64,000 nucleotides of DNA, taken from NCBI RefSeq assembly GCF_036227405.1, contig NZ_CP109473.1:3596001-3660000 (forward strand), in the 5' to 3' direction. Within the stretch, counting starts at the first letter, position 1. Each line of letters begins with the position of its first letter. The notes beneath the pieces are model-generated. The model did no database searches, was not told the DNA's origin, and saw only the letters and a list, made by a program, of their open reading frames with translations. Positions 47,672 to 55,650 of this stretch are shown here, piece after piece. Position numbers and translations under genes: made by a program. Source of the stretch: Streptomyces sp. NBC_01460 (lineage in GTDB: Bacteria; Actinomycetota; Actinomycetes; Streptomycetales; Streptomycetaceae).

Positions 47672-49144
47672 ATGTCTGCATCACATGCGACCGTGGGCAG
47701 TCGATCAAACCGGGCCGTGCTGCTCACGGTGACCTGCCTGGGCCAATTCATGGTCCTGCTCGACAACACGATCGTTGGAGCGGCGCTGCCCGATATGCAG
47801 CACCGGCTGCACACTCAACTGACCGGTCTGCAATGGATCGTCGACGCGTACGTACTCCTGGTCGCCATGCTGCTGCTGTCCGGCGGTGTCTTCGCCGACC
47901 GGTTCGGTCGCAAGCGGGTGTACCTGACCGGCGTCGCGGTGTTCACCGCCGCGTCACTGGTCTGCAGCCTCGCGCCCTCGGTCGGCTGGCTGATCGCCGG
48001 CCGGGTGCTGCAGGGCATCGGGGCCGCGGCGCTGGCCCCTGCCTCGCTCGCCCTGCTCGCCGCCGCCCATCCCGTGCCGCAGGAACGAATGAAGGCCATC
48101 GGGATGTGGGCCGGATTCAGCGGAATCGGTCTGGCCGCGGGCCCCGTGGCCGGCGGCGTGCTGACGGACGCCTTCGGCTGGCCCGCCATTTTCCTGGTGA
48201 ATCTGCCCATCGGGGCGGTCCTGCTCGTGGTCGGCCTGCGTCATCTCGGCGAGTCCCGCAATCCGAGCGCCCCCGCGATCGACGTCCCGGGCACTGTGCT
48301 GTCCGTGCTGGCGGTGGGGGTAGCGACCTACGGGCTGATCGAGGGCGGTGCCCGCGGCTGGAGCTCACCGGTCATCCTGGGCAGCTTCACCGCTGCGGTG
48401 ATCCTCCTCGCCGCCTTCATCGCCGTCGAATCGCGTCGCTCCGCACCGATGCTGCCCCTGGGCCTGTTCCGGCAACGCCTGTTCACCGTCTCCAACACGG
48501 CCATGACTGTGGTGGGGTTCGCGCTCATGGGTTCGTCGTTCTTCTTCTCCCAGTTCTTCGTGTACGTCCAGGGCAGCTCGATCCTGCGCGCCGGCCTCCA
48601 GACCTTGCCGCTCTCCCTCGCCATGGTGATCGTCAGCCCGTACGCGGGGCGGCTCGCCGCCCGGTACGGCTTCCGGATCGTGGTCACCGCCGGCCTGGCC
48701 CTGGCCGGCCTGGGACTGCTGGGGCTGGGCATGGTCCACGCCGACACCGGCTACGGGAACGTGTGGTGGCGGCTGGGACTCGCCGGCATCGGCTTCGCCC
48801 TGACCATGTCCCCGCTGACGGGCGCCGCCATCCAAGCGGTCAGCCCGCAGGAGGGCGGCCTCGCTTCAGGCATCAGCAGCACCACCCGGCAGATCGGCGC
48901 GGTGCTCGGCGTGGCGGTACTCGGAGCCGTCGTCCGCAGTCGGCAATCGGGCGGCGCCTCCCTCGAGAGCGGCCTCAACAGCGCCTTCCTCGCCGCCGGC
49001 GCCGTCGCCTCGGCCACTGCCGTGTTCACCGGCCTGTGGCTCGCCAGGTCGAAGCCCGCAGAGGGCTTCGCGGTGCCGCGTCGTGCCACCGAACAAGATG
49101 CGATCGTCGCCTCGGGTAAGGCGTCCGTGGGCAGTTCGAACTAG
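47672..49144 (+). CDS. DHA2-family (14-span) MFS exporter
   Basis: A 490-residue exporter: MVLLDNTIVGAALPDMQHRL, motif A GGVFADRFGRKRVYLTG, motif C SGIGLAAGPVAGGVL, long C-terminal Ala/Gly tail. ATG 47672 has GGGGGATC upstream. Divergent from the TetR regulator, likely its target. It is not obviously related to the two DHA2 genes at 24.9 and 31 kb. Flanked by att-like sequences, so probably acquired. Substrate unknown. Confidence 0.92.
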   Translation: MSASHATVGSRSNRAVLLTVTCLGQFMVLLDNTIVGAALPDMQHRLHTQLTGLQWIVDAYVLLVAMLLLSGGVFADRFGRKRVYLTGVAVFTAASLVCSLAPSVGWLIAGRVLQGIGAAALAPASLALLAAAHPVPQERMKAIGMWAGFSGIGLAAGPVAGGVLTDAFGWPAIFLVNLPIGAVLLVVGLRHLGESRNPSAPAIDVPGTVLSVLAVGVATYGLIEGGARGWSSPVILGSFTAAVILLAAFIAVESRRSAPMLPLGLFRQRLFTVSNTAMTVVGFALMGSSFFFSQFFVYVQGSSILRAGLQTLPLSLAMVIVSPYAGRLAARYGFRIVVTAGLALAGLGLLGLGMVHADTGYGNVWWRLGLAGIGFALTMSPLTGAAIQAVSPQEGGLASGISSTTRQIGAVLGVAVLGAVVRSRQSGGASLESGLNSAFLAAGAVASATAVFTGLWLARSKPAEGFAVPRRATEQDAIVASGKASVGSSN

Positions 49145-49597
49145 AACTACGGATCGGAAGGTGCCCGTGCCCCTCCCGTGACCGATCGAGCGGTGACCGA
49201 CAGGGAACCACGTGATCGATGGACAGCGCCCACAAGGACGGCTCCCGACCGAATCACCTGGTCAGGGGCCGTCACCTGCGGTGGGTGTGGGATCTGAACC
49301 CACGGTGACACCGCTGCCAGAAAGGTTTGCTAATGCGGCGGCAGGGACCACAGCCAGCAGCAGCCGGAGTCGGCTTCCCCGCAGGACAGCCGCCAACTCG
49401 CCACGCCTCGCGCCAGAAGCGGCTGTCGCAGATTCGAATCCCGCCGGGGCAGCAGGGAAGGCCACCCAGGAACGTTCCTCAATGGCCTTCGCCGTACGCC
49501 TGGCCCCGCCGGCGTCACTTCGCTTCCCACGGAGGACCGTGCCAATCTGAGCGATTCAGGCCCTGTGTGATCTTGACGATGGACGAAGGGAGCGACG
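49145..49597. other. Interval with degenerate tRNA/att sequences
   Basis: About 450 bases without a gene. It has a T-arm-like GTGGGTTCAGATCCCAC on the minus strand (about 49284-49305) and a degenerate att core (49412-49454, listed separately). Frames here encode AGFESATAASGARRGEL and similar, well-known false reading frames across tRNA ends. Confidence 0.6.
49412..49454 (+). repeat. Degenerate third copy of the tRNA-Arg att core
   Basis: GCCAGAAGCGGCTGTCGCAG then ATTCGAATCCCGCCGGGGCA resembles the 44-bp core, about three quarters identical. The bases to the left (CAACTCGCC...CCTCG) also match those left of attR. This suggests an older attR, with the 2.6 kb between as remnant. Confidence 0.6.
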
Positions 49598-49858
49598 ATG
49601 AGCCGCCGCAAGAAGACCCGTACCGTCGCCGCAGCCGTGACAGCAACGGTGCGTGAGTGGCGCGACGAGGAAGGTTGGGGTGTCCTCGACTCGCCTGAGA
49701 CTCCTGGAGGGTGCTTCGGTCACTACGCCGACATCCAGGCGCCCGGCTTTCGCACACTGTCACCGGGACAGCAGGTCGATCTCGTCTGGGAGGCACCCGG
49801 CTTCAAGCAGGACGGGTACGACTACCGCGCGGTGAGCATCGTCCCCAGGCCTGTCTGA
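49598..49858 (+). CDS. Cold-shock-like domain protein
   Basis: An 86-residue protein: ATVREWRDEEGWGVLDSPET with the RNP1-like GWGV, GGCFGHYADIQAPGFRTLS, GQQVDLVWEAPGFKQDGYDY and AVSIVP. This is a shortened CSD fold variant; the usual KGFGFI motif is only partially kept. N-terminus MSRRKKTRTVAAAV is basic. ATG 49598 with GAAGGGAGC upstream. Likely RNA binding (inference). Confidence 0.75.
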   Translation: MSRRKKTRTVAAAVTATVREWRDEEGWGVLDSPETPGGCFGHYADIQAPGFRTLSPGQQVDLVWEAPGFKQDGYDYRAVSIVPRPV

Positions 49859-49925
49859 CCTCCGCTGAAGAGGAAGAAGCGAGAATGCCCCGCCTCGCCG
49901 TGGTCCGGGGCCTTCGGCATGCACG

Positions 49926-50315
49926 TCAGGTGGGCCCGCCCACAACCGTGAGCAGGTCGACGACGAAGATCAGTGTCGAGCCCGCCGGGATCAACGAGGA
50001 GGGGGACTGCTTGCCGTATCCGAGACGCGGGGGAACGATGATCTCTCGTCGGCCGCCGGCCTTCATCCCCCTCACTCCGCGGTCCCAGCCCTTGATGACC
50101 TTGCCGCCGCCCACGGCGAACTTGAACGGCCGGCCCCGCTCCCAGGAGGAGTCGAACTCCCTTCCGGACGCGAACGTGACCCCTACGTAGTGAACCTGGA
50201 CGACCCTGCCCGGCTGCGCCTCGGGCCCGTCCCCGACCACGAGGTCCCGGATCGTCAGCTCCGTGGGCGCATCACCCTCCGGAACCTCGACTCCGGGCTT
50301 CTCCAGTTCGCTCAT
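49926..50315 (-). CDS. FKBP-type peptidyl-prolyl isomerase
   Basis: A 129-residue FKBP: VVQVHYVGVTFASGREFDSS, GKVIKGWDRGVRGMKAGGRR, IVPPRLGYGKQSPSSLIPAG, TLIFVVDLLTV, all the fold's signature segments. Cytoplasmic, with no signal peptide. ATG 50315 has AAGGGA upstream; the frame to 50378 adds nothing. Catalyses prolyl cis/trans isomerisation. Confidence 0.95.
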   Translation of the reverse strand: MSELEKPGVEVPEGDAPTELTIRDLVVGDGPEAQPGRVVQVHYVGVTFASGREFDSSWERGRPFKFAVGGGKVIKGWDRGVRGMKAGGRREIIVPPRLGYGKQSPSSLIPAGSTLIFVVDLLTVVGGPT

Positions 50316-50829
50316 CACGGTCCCTTCGCTCGCCACCGGAACCCTCGCGCGGGCCGGCCGGACACATGGACCTTCCATGCGGCAGGACGATCACGCTATC
50401 GGCAGTGCCCCTGCTCCGAGGTCCGCCCCGTGCCGCGGCCACACCCCCGCGGGCGCCAAGAGGCGAAGTTGGTGCGCGGTCGGCTCTGGCAGGTCATCCG
50501 CTGGCCATCGACGAAGCCCGACCGTCGGTTAGGTCCCGGACGATTCTCCGGGCCGCCCCCGGACAGGCCGGGGATGCAACCATTCTTTTCAGAGCTGGAG
50601 CCCCCGGAAGCCGACCGCGCGTGCTTGAGACCCTAGAGGCAGGCACTGACAACGGCATCGTGCCTGAGTGGCAGTTGGGCGGTGAGTACGTCTGCGTGAC
50701 CTCGCGTGTCGATGCTCCCCGGCCGATCGTCCCCGTCTGCCGCACCGGGAAGCGGGAAGTACGTCGAGGAGTACGCTCCGGCGCCGTCGCTGCTCCGGGC
50801 GCCGGAGTCCGGCCCGGGCGCCGGGCGGC
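50316..50829. other. Gene-free interval; hairpin after kinase gene
   Basis: About 500 bases with no supported gene. It includes the FKBP promoter region and, near the right side, the hairpin CTCCGGCGCC (50776-50785) / GGCGCCGGAG (50798-50807), likely terminating the leftward kinase gene. Confidence 0.55.
50776..50807 (-). terminator. 10-bp hairpin after kinase gene
   Basis: CTCCGGCGCC pairs perfectly with GGCGCCGGAG across a 12-base loop, 23 bases beyond the stop of the phosphotransferase gene. Confidence 0.65.
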
Positions 50830-51705
50830 TCAATGGGCGTCCGCCAGGATCTCCCCGATCACGTGTCGGGCCGTCGCCGCCATCACCGGGTTCGTCGTCC
50901 GGTAGGACGAGAGCTCCATGAGCGCGATCGACAGCGCCCAGCCGCGGCCCCGGGCCCACTCGGCCGCGTCCGCGCCGACCCTCGTGCGGAAGACCCGCCT
51001 CGGCCCGGACGGCAGCAGGTACCAGGCCGCGATCAGGTCGACCGCCGGGTCGGCCAGGCCCATGCAACCGAAGTCGATGACCCCGCCGAGCCGGCCGTCG
51101 GCGACCAGGACGTTGCCGGGCTGGAGGTCCCCGTGGACCCAGACGGTCGCCCGGGGACCGGGGACGCACAGGGCGTCGGACCAGACGGCTGCCGAGGCCT
51201 CGGTGTCGACGACGCCGTGCAGCTCGTCCAGGGCATCGCGGGTGGCCGTGTCCCGTGCGGCGAGCGGCTCTCCCCGGTAGGCGGGCGGCCCGTCGGTGGT
51301 GTCGACGCGGCGCAGTGCGAGGACGAACTCCGCCACGTCGGAGGCGAATTCGGGGCCGCCCGAGCCGGGGCCCGGATTGTCACCGTCGATCCAGCGGCAC
51401 ACCGACCAGGACCAGGGGTACCCCTCGCCGGGCACGCCCTCGGCCACCGGGAGGGGGACGGCGGCAGGGAGGTGTGCTGCGAGACGGGGCAGCCAGCGGT
51501 GCTCCGTCGCCACGTCCTCGGAACCGCCCTCGACGCGAGGCATCCGCACGGCCAGGTCCGCCCCCAGCCGGTAGACGGTGTTGACCGTTCCGTGGGAGCC
51601 GACGGGTTCGAGGGGAAGCTCCGCCCAGACGGGGAACTGAGCGGTGAGCAGCCGCCGTACGAGCGCGATGTCGGTCGTCGTTCCGTTGCTGTGCATCCGG
51701 CCCAT
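50830..51705 (-). CDS. Aminoglycoside phosphotransferase-family kinase
   Basis: A 291-residue APH-fold protein. It has GTVNTVYRLGADLAVRMPRV, the catalytic loop VWVHGDLQPGNVLVADGRLG (HGDxxxxN) and the metal motif VIDFGCMGLADPAVDLIAAW. Starts at ATG 51705 or 51696; neither has a good ribosome-binding site, and the divergent ATP-grasp gene begins 76 bases away. Substrate could be an antibiotic, a sugar or a metabolite; this subfamily is common in Streptomyces. Confidence 0.88.
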   Translation of the reverse strand: MGRMHSNGTTTDIALVRRLLTAQFPVWAELPLEPVGSHGTVNTVYRLGADLAVRMPRVEGGSEDVATEHRWLPRLAAHLPAAVPLPVAEGVPGEGYPWSWSVCRWIDGDNPGPGSGGPEFASDVAEFVLALRRVDTTDGPPAYRGEPLAARDTATRDALDELHGVVDTEASAAVWSDALCVPGPRATVWVHGDLQPGNVLVADGRLGGVIDFGCMGLADPAVDLIAAWYLLPSGPRRVFRTRVGADAAEWARGRGWALSIALMELSSYRTTNPVMAATARHVIGEILADAH

Positions 51706-51781
51706 GCAAGCCGACCCCGGCCCGCGCTGTCGACCGAAATCCGGTGGGACCCGCGTCCCCACTGCGGCAGGATCCGGAACC

Positions 51782-52531
51782 ATGCCCCTCGTACTCCCGC
51801 CCCGTCTCACCGCGTCCGCCCGGTCCCTCCGCGACACCGCCCGGCGACGGGGTCTGGAAACCGTGCAGCTCACGGCTCCGGACGTGCCCGGGGAGCTGCG
51901 CGACGGGGACGCGTATCTGCACGCCGGTCCGTCCTTCGCCGACGCCGTGGCCCCCGCCCTGGGTGTCGCACCGCTCGAAGCTCCCGCCGACTGGCTGGCC
52001 CGGCTGCCCGTCGCGTTCCTCGGGCGCGAGATCCGTGCCGTGCCCCTCCGTGAGGCGTACGGGCTCCGCCGTCCGGTCTTCGTGAAGTCGCCGAACGACA
52101 AGGGCGTTCCGGCCCTGGTCTACACGGACGGGTCGCGGCTGCCCGGGCCGGACGCGGTCGATCCGGACACCGTGGTGCTGGTGAGCGAGATCGTCGTCTT
52201 CGAGGCGGAGTACCGGCTGTACGTGCTCGACGGCCGGGTGCACACCGGCAGCCGGTACGCGGCGTCGGGGCAGCTGCGCCTGGCTCCCCTGTCCGCCGAT
52301 GCGCGGGCGTTCGGCACGGAGCTGCTCGACGCCGTCGGGCACACCCTGCCGTCCGCGATCGTCGTCGACGTGGGAGTCACGGACACGGGGCGCTGGGCGG
52401 TCGTCGAGGCCAACGCGGCATGGGCCAGCGGTTGTTACGCCTCCGACCCGGACCGCGCCCTGGACGTGGTGCTCAGGGCCGCCGGCCCCGCCGCACACCT
52501 GACGGAACGGGACAGCCCCTTCGTCCGGTGA
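51782..52531 (+). CDS. ATP-grasp domain protein (DUF4343-like)
   Basis: A 249-residue protein: VFVKSPNDKGVPALVYTDGS (ATP-grasp Lys), LVSEIVVFEAEYRLYVLDGR, YAASGQLRLAPLSADA, IVVDVGVTDTGRWAVVEANA then AWASGCYASD (metal ligands). Family makes carboxylate-amine bonds; substrate unknown. ATG 51782 with GGATCCGGA upstream. Divergent from the phosphotransferase. Confidence 0.85.
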   Translation: MPLVLPPRLTASARSLRDTARRRGLETVQLTAPDVPGELRDGDAYLHAGPSFADAVAPALGVAPLEAPADWLARLPVAFLGREIRAVPLREAYGLRRPVFVKSPNDKGVPALVYTDGSRLPGPDAVDPDTVVLVSEIVVFEAEYRLYVLDGRVHTGSRYAASGQLRLAPLSADARAFGTELLDAVGHTLPSAIVVDVGVTDTGRWAVVEANAAWASGCYASDPDRALDVVLRAAGPAAHLTERDSPFVR

Positions 52532-52570
52532 CCGGCGGGTGGGTGTGACCGGGGTCCCAGGGCGGGCAGG

Positions 52571-53491
52571 TCAGCGGCAGGAGGCCTTCAGCTGCGCCGC
52601 CGCGTGGTGCGCGCCCACCAGCTCCGCGTCGCCCCAGTCCCGGCCCCGGTCGACCATCTGCACGGCGAAGGTGTCCCCCTTGACCGGATAGGTGCGTACG
52701 TCGACGGCGGTCCCCCGGTGCTCGGGCTGGTCCACGGCGAAGCCCGTGTAGGCGGAGTCCGCGTTCCGCGGGTCGGAGAGGACCCGGTAGACGGTGGGGT
52801 CTCCCGCCACGTCCCGGTCGCGGACGCTTCGGGGGACGAAGACCGTCAGCGCGCACTCGCTGAATCCGTCACCGAGGTGCCAGGACCAGACGGCGTTGCT
52901 CCCCCGGTCCTGACCCGGGCTCCCCGACATCGGGACGGCACTGAACCGGCCGTCGCACGAACCGCCCGCGAAGCCGCCCGACTCGACGGTGTACCAGCCC
53001 GCGTCGCCGTTCTCGAAGCGTCCGTTCTCCATGTACACGCCGGTCGTACAGCCTGGCCCGGCCCACGCGGAGAAGCGGTAGCGGCCGGTGTCGGCGGAAG
53101 GCTCCGGCTCCGGTCCGGTTGCCGGTTCAGGCTCCGGTCCCGGGGTGCTCCCACCGGCCGGCTCGCCGTCCTCGGACCCGATCCGGGTGGGTGCCCCGCC
53201 GCCGATCGGTGCCGGTACGGCGCCGGCCCGGCCCGTGGCCTCCGGACGCGTGCCTCCGGCCCCCGCCGCGAGCAGGGAGACCGCGGTGGCGAGACCGCCC
53301 ACGGCCACCGCCACCCCCGCCGCCAGCAGGACCTTCCGCCGCCGGGGCAGCGTGGAGACCCGGCCCGTCAGCGTCTCGTGGGCGATCCAGGACCCGCTAC
53401 CGCGGGGGGCGCGCTCCGCGGAACCGCACCCGGGGCAGGCCATGCCCGGCAGCGGGCCGATGCGTTCGCCGCCGCAATGTTGGCACTTCAT
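52571..53491 (-). CDS. Zinc-ribbon, single-span membrane protein with extracellular domain
   Basis: A 306-residue protein: N-terminal zinc ribbon MKCQHCGGERIGPLP and MACPGCGSAER (two CxxC pairs, cytoplasmic), one membrane span KVLLAAGVAVAVGGLATAVS, a Pro/Glu-rich linker (PEPEPATGPEPEPSADTG) and a beta-rich outer domain CTTGVYMENGRFENGDAG with several Cys. I do not know the family. Its start is the leftmost of a block of membrane genes. Confidence 0.75.
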   Translation of the reverse strand: MKCQHCGGERIGPLPGMACPGCGSAERAPRGSGSWIAHETLTGRVSTLPRRRKVLLAAGVAVAVGGLATAVSLLAAGAGGTRPEATGRAGAVPAPIGGGAPTRIGSEDGEPAGGSTPGPEPEPATGPEPEPSADTGRYRFSAWAGPGCTTGVYMENGRFENGDAGWYTVESGGFAGGSCDGRFSAVPMSGSPGQDRGSNAVWSWHLGDGFSECALTVFVPRSVRDRDVAGDPTVYRVLSDPRNADSAYTGFAVDQPEHRGTAVDVRTYPVKGDTFAVQMVDRGRDWGDAELVGAHHAAAQLKASCR

Positions 53492-53539
53492 GGCAGGACA
53501 CCTTGCCAGTGCTGCCCGCCCGGAGGGAGAGTTCCCGCA

Positions 53540-55402
53540 CTATTGGCGCAGTTCCTCAGGACACGGCGTGCCCGGCTGCAGCTGGTACGGGGCCGCGAGG
53601 CGGTAGACACCCGCCCGCGGGGCGAGGAGCTCGGTCCACTCGTCGCCGTCCCCGTCCTCGTCCACCTTGATCAGGCAGCCATGGGCGTTGGTGTAGTCCT
53701 TGGGGGCGTCCCCGTCCGCCTCGGAGCGCTTCTTGGAGGCCTCCGTCTCCTGCGGACGCTCCACGCTCTTGCCCTCGTCGTCCACGACGGCGAGCCAGCG
53801 GGAGTACGGGATCCGGATCAGGACCCGGCCCGCCGACCGCACGCGGATCGTCAGCTTGTCGTCGCCGGCGTGCTCCACGGTCGCGGGCGGATCGGCGAGC
53901 GGCACGGGGGCCAGGACCCGGAAGAGCTTCCAGTTGGCGTCGCTCCAGACCGCCTTCAGGTAGGGCTGCCCCTTCTCGACGAGCGCCGCCTCCTGCTCGC
54001 CCCCGGAGTCCGGCTCCCCGGTCGGCAGCACCACGTAGTGCACGGCCCAGCGGTCCAGCCACGCGCGGTAGTTCACGGGGTCGAGCGTGTCGTCGTAGAA
54101 GAGCGGGTTGCGCTTCATGTCGGCCTGCCGGTTCCAGCCGCGGGCCAGGTTCACGTACGGGGCGAGCGCCGAGGCCTCCCGGTGGCTGCTGGCGGGGACC
54201 ACCTCGACCCGGCCCTTCTCCGCGCCGGCCGTCTGGAGCTGGTTGACCAGCGGCGCCAGCTCACGCGTCCAGGACGCGGTGGGGGCGGTCCGCACGATGT
54301 CGTCGACCCCTTTGAAGCCGATCCAGAAGTTCAGGCCCGCGAAGACGATGACCAGGGCGTACCAGCGGCGGGTGCGCGGCGCCGTGTACGGCAGCGCGGC
54401 CAGCAGGACGACGCCGGCGAACAGCATCGCCATGCGCGACACGTTCGAGCCGATCTGCGAGTCCACCACGTACGTCAGCAGCGTCCCCGCCCCGTAGACC
54501 GCGGCGGCCGTGCGCACGGTGTGCCAGTCGCCGGGCACCAGGAAGAAGACGAAGACGGCGTACAGGAACGGCAGCGACAGGGTCCCGAGCGCCATCGGCT
54601 GCGTACCCGAGAAGGGGAAGAGCCACGCGGAGAGGACCACCACCACGACGGGTGCCAGGCCGAGCGCGTACGCCCCGGGGCGCCGTTTGTTCAGGAACAG
54701 GGCCGCGGCGACCACGCCGAGGAAGAGCCCCGCGACCGGGCTGCCCGCCGTCGCGAGACCGGCCAGCGGCGCCGCGACGACGGCCTTCGCCCACCGCTTG
54801 TACCGCCAGCGGTGCGGCCAGCAGAAGACGGCGGCGACGGCGCCGAGCGCGAACATCATGCCGAGCCCGAACGTCACCCGTCCGGACAGGGCGTTGCACA
54901 GGTACGCGAAGACTCCGGCGAGCGCGCACGCCAGAGGGTTACGGACGGCGGGGACCCGCACCAGGATCAGGGCGGTGAGCGCCGAGGACACCGTGCCGAC
55001 GATCATCATCGTCGTACGCACGCCGAGCACGGACATCAGATAGGGCGACACCACGCTGTACGAGACGGGGTGCATGCCCCCGTACCAGGCGAGGTTGTAC
55101 GCGGTGCCGGGGTGGCGGCCGACGAACTCGGCCCAGGCGTCCTGGGCGGCGATGTCACCGCCGCTGTTCGCGAAGAAGAAGAACCAGAGCAGGTGCACGG
55201 CCGCGGCGATCGCGGTCGTCAGCAGGACCGGGTGGCGGAGGAGGCGGCTCCGTATCGAACCGTCCGCACCGTCGCTGTCCCCGACGGACTGGGCCGGGAT
55301 CCGGACGGCCGGGCTCGTGGCTCCCGGACTCGCGGGGGTCGGGCTCGCGGCGGTCGGCGCGGGCGGGCTGTCGTTCGCCCGTGTCGGCTCAGCGGTGGTC
55401 AC
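53540..55402 (-). CDS. Polytopic membrane protein, GT-C-like
   Basis: A 620-residue protein. A Pro/Ser/Ala-rich cytoplasmic N-terminus is followed by about 12 membrane segments and a 200-residue outer domain ending PYQLQPGTPCPEELRQ. The first loop has ANSGGDIAAQDAWAEFVGRH (two acidic residues near the membrane, as in GT-C glycosyltransferases), and the second begins GTAYNLAWYGGMHPVSYSVV. The enzyme class is inferred; other annotations call such proteins MFS or hypothetical. Perhaps a wall-polymer glycosyltransferase. Downstream of dacA-like gene. Confidence 0.7.
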   Translation of the reverse strand: MTTAEPTRANDSPPAPTAASPTPASPGATSPAVRIPAQSVGDSDGADGSIRSRLLRHPVLLTTAIAAAVHLLWFFFFANSGGDIAAQDAWAEFVGRHPGTAYNLAWYGGMHPVSYSVVSPYLMSVLGVRTTMMIVGTVSSALTALILVRVPAVRNPLACALAGVFAYLCNALSGRVTFGLGMMFALGAVAAVFCWPHRWRYKRWAKAVVAAPLAGLATAGSPVAGLFLGVVAAALFLNKRRPGAYALGLAPVVVVVLSAWLFPFSGTQPMALGTLSLPFLYAVFVFFLVPGDWHTVRTAAAVYGAGTLLTYVVDSQIGSNVSRMAMLFAGVVLLAALPYTAPRTRRWYALVIVFAGLNFWIGFKGVDDIVRTAPTASWTRELAPLVNQLQTAGAEKGRVEVVPASSHREASALAPYVNLARGWNRQADMKRNPLFYDDTLDPVNYRAWLDRWAVHYVVLPTGEPDSGGEQEAALVEKGQPYLKAVWSDANWKLFRVLAPVPLADPPATVEHAGDDKLTIRVRSAGRVLIRIPYSRWLAVVDDEGKSVERPQETEASKKRSEADGDAPKDYTNAHGCLIKVDEDGDGDEWTELLAPRAGVYRLAAPYQLQPGTPCPEELRQ

Positions 55403-55611
55403 TGCGACTCTCCCCGTCCTTGCCCGGGCCTGCCGAACCGTCGATGTACTGCACGGGCCTCATCCGTACATGGAGGGACGCGTCCCGGCGCCCGACCGTT
55501 GCCTCGGGACGCTAGCACGCGGCGTTTTCTCCGCGCCGGTCCATCGGCCGCCGATGCCTCCGCGACCCGGGCCCGTCGGCCGGCGGCCCGGCGCGCTCCC
55601 GCGAGGCGGGC

Positions 55612-55643
55612 GGCTCCGCGTCCCGCGAGGGAGACGCGGAGCC
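55612..55643 (-). terminator. Hairpin after carboxypeptidase gene
   Basis: GGCTCCGCGTC (55612-55622) pairs with GACGCGGAGCC (55633-55643), 11 bp perfect with a 10-base loop, 8 bases after the dacA-like stop. Confidence 0.8.
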
Positions 55644-55650
55644 GGTCCGC

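Noticed and set aside
49262..49465. Minus-strand frame with PAGFESATAASGARRGEL
   Set aside because: Same artefact as at attR; it overlaps the degenerate att core.
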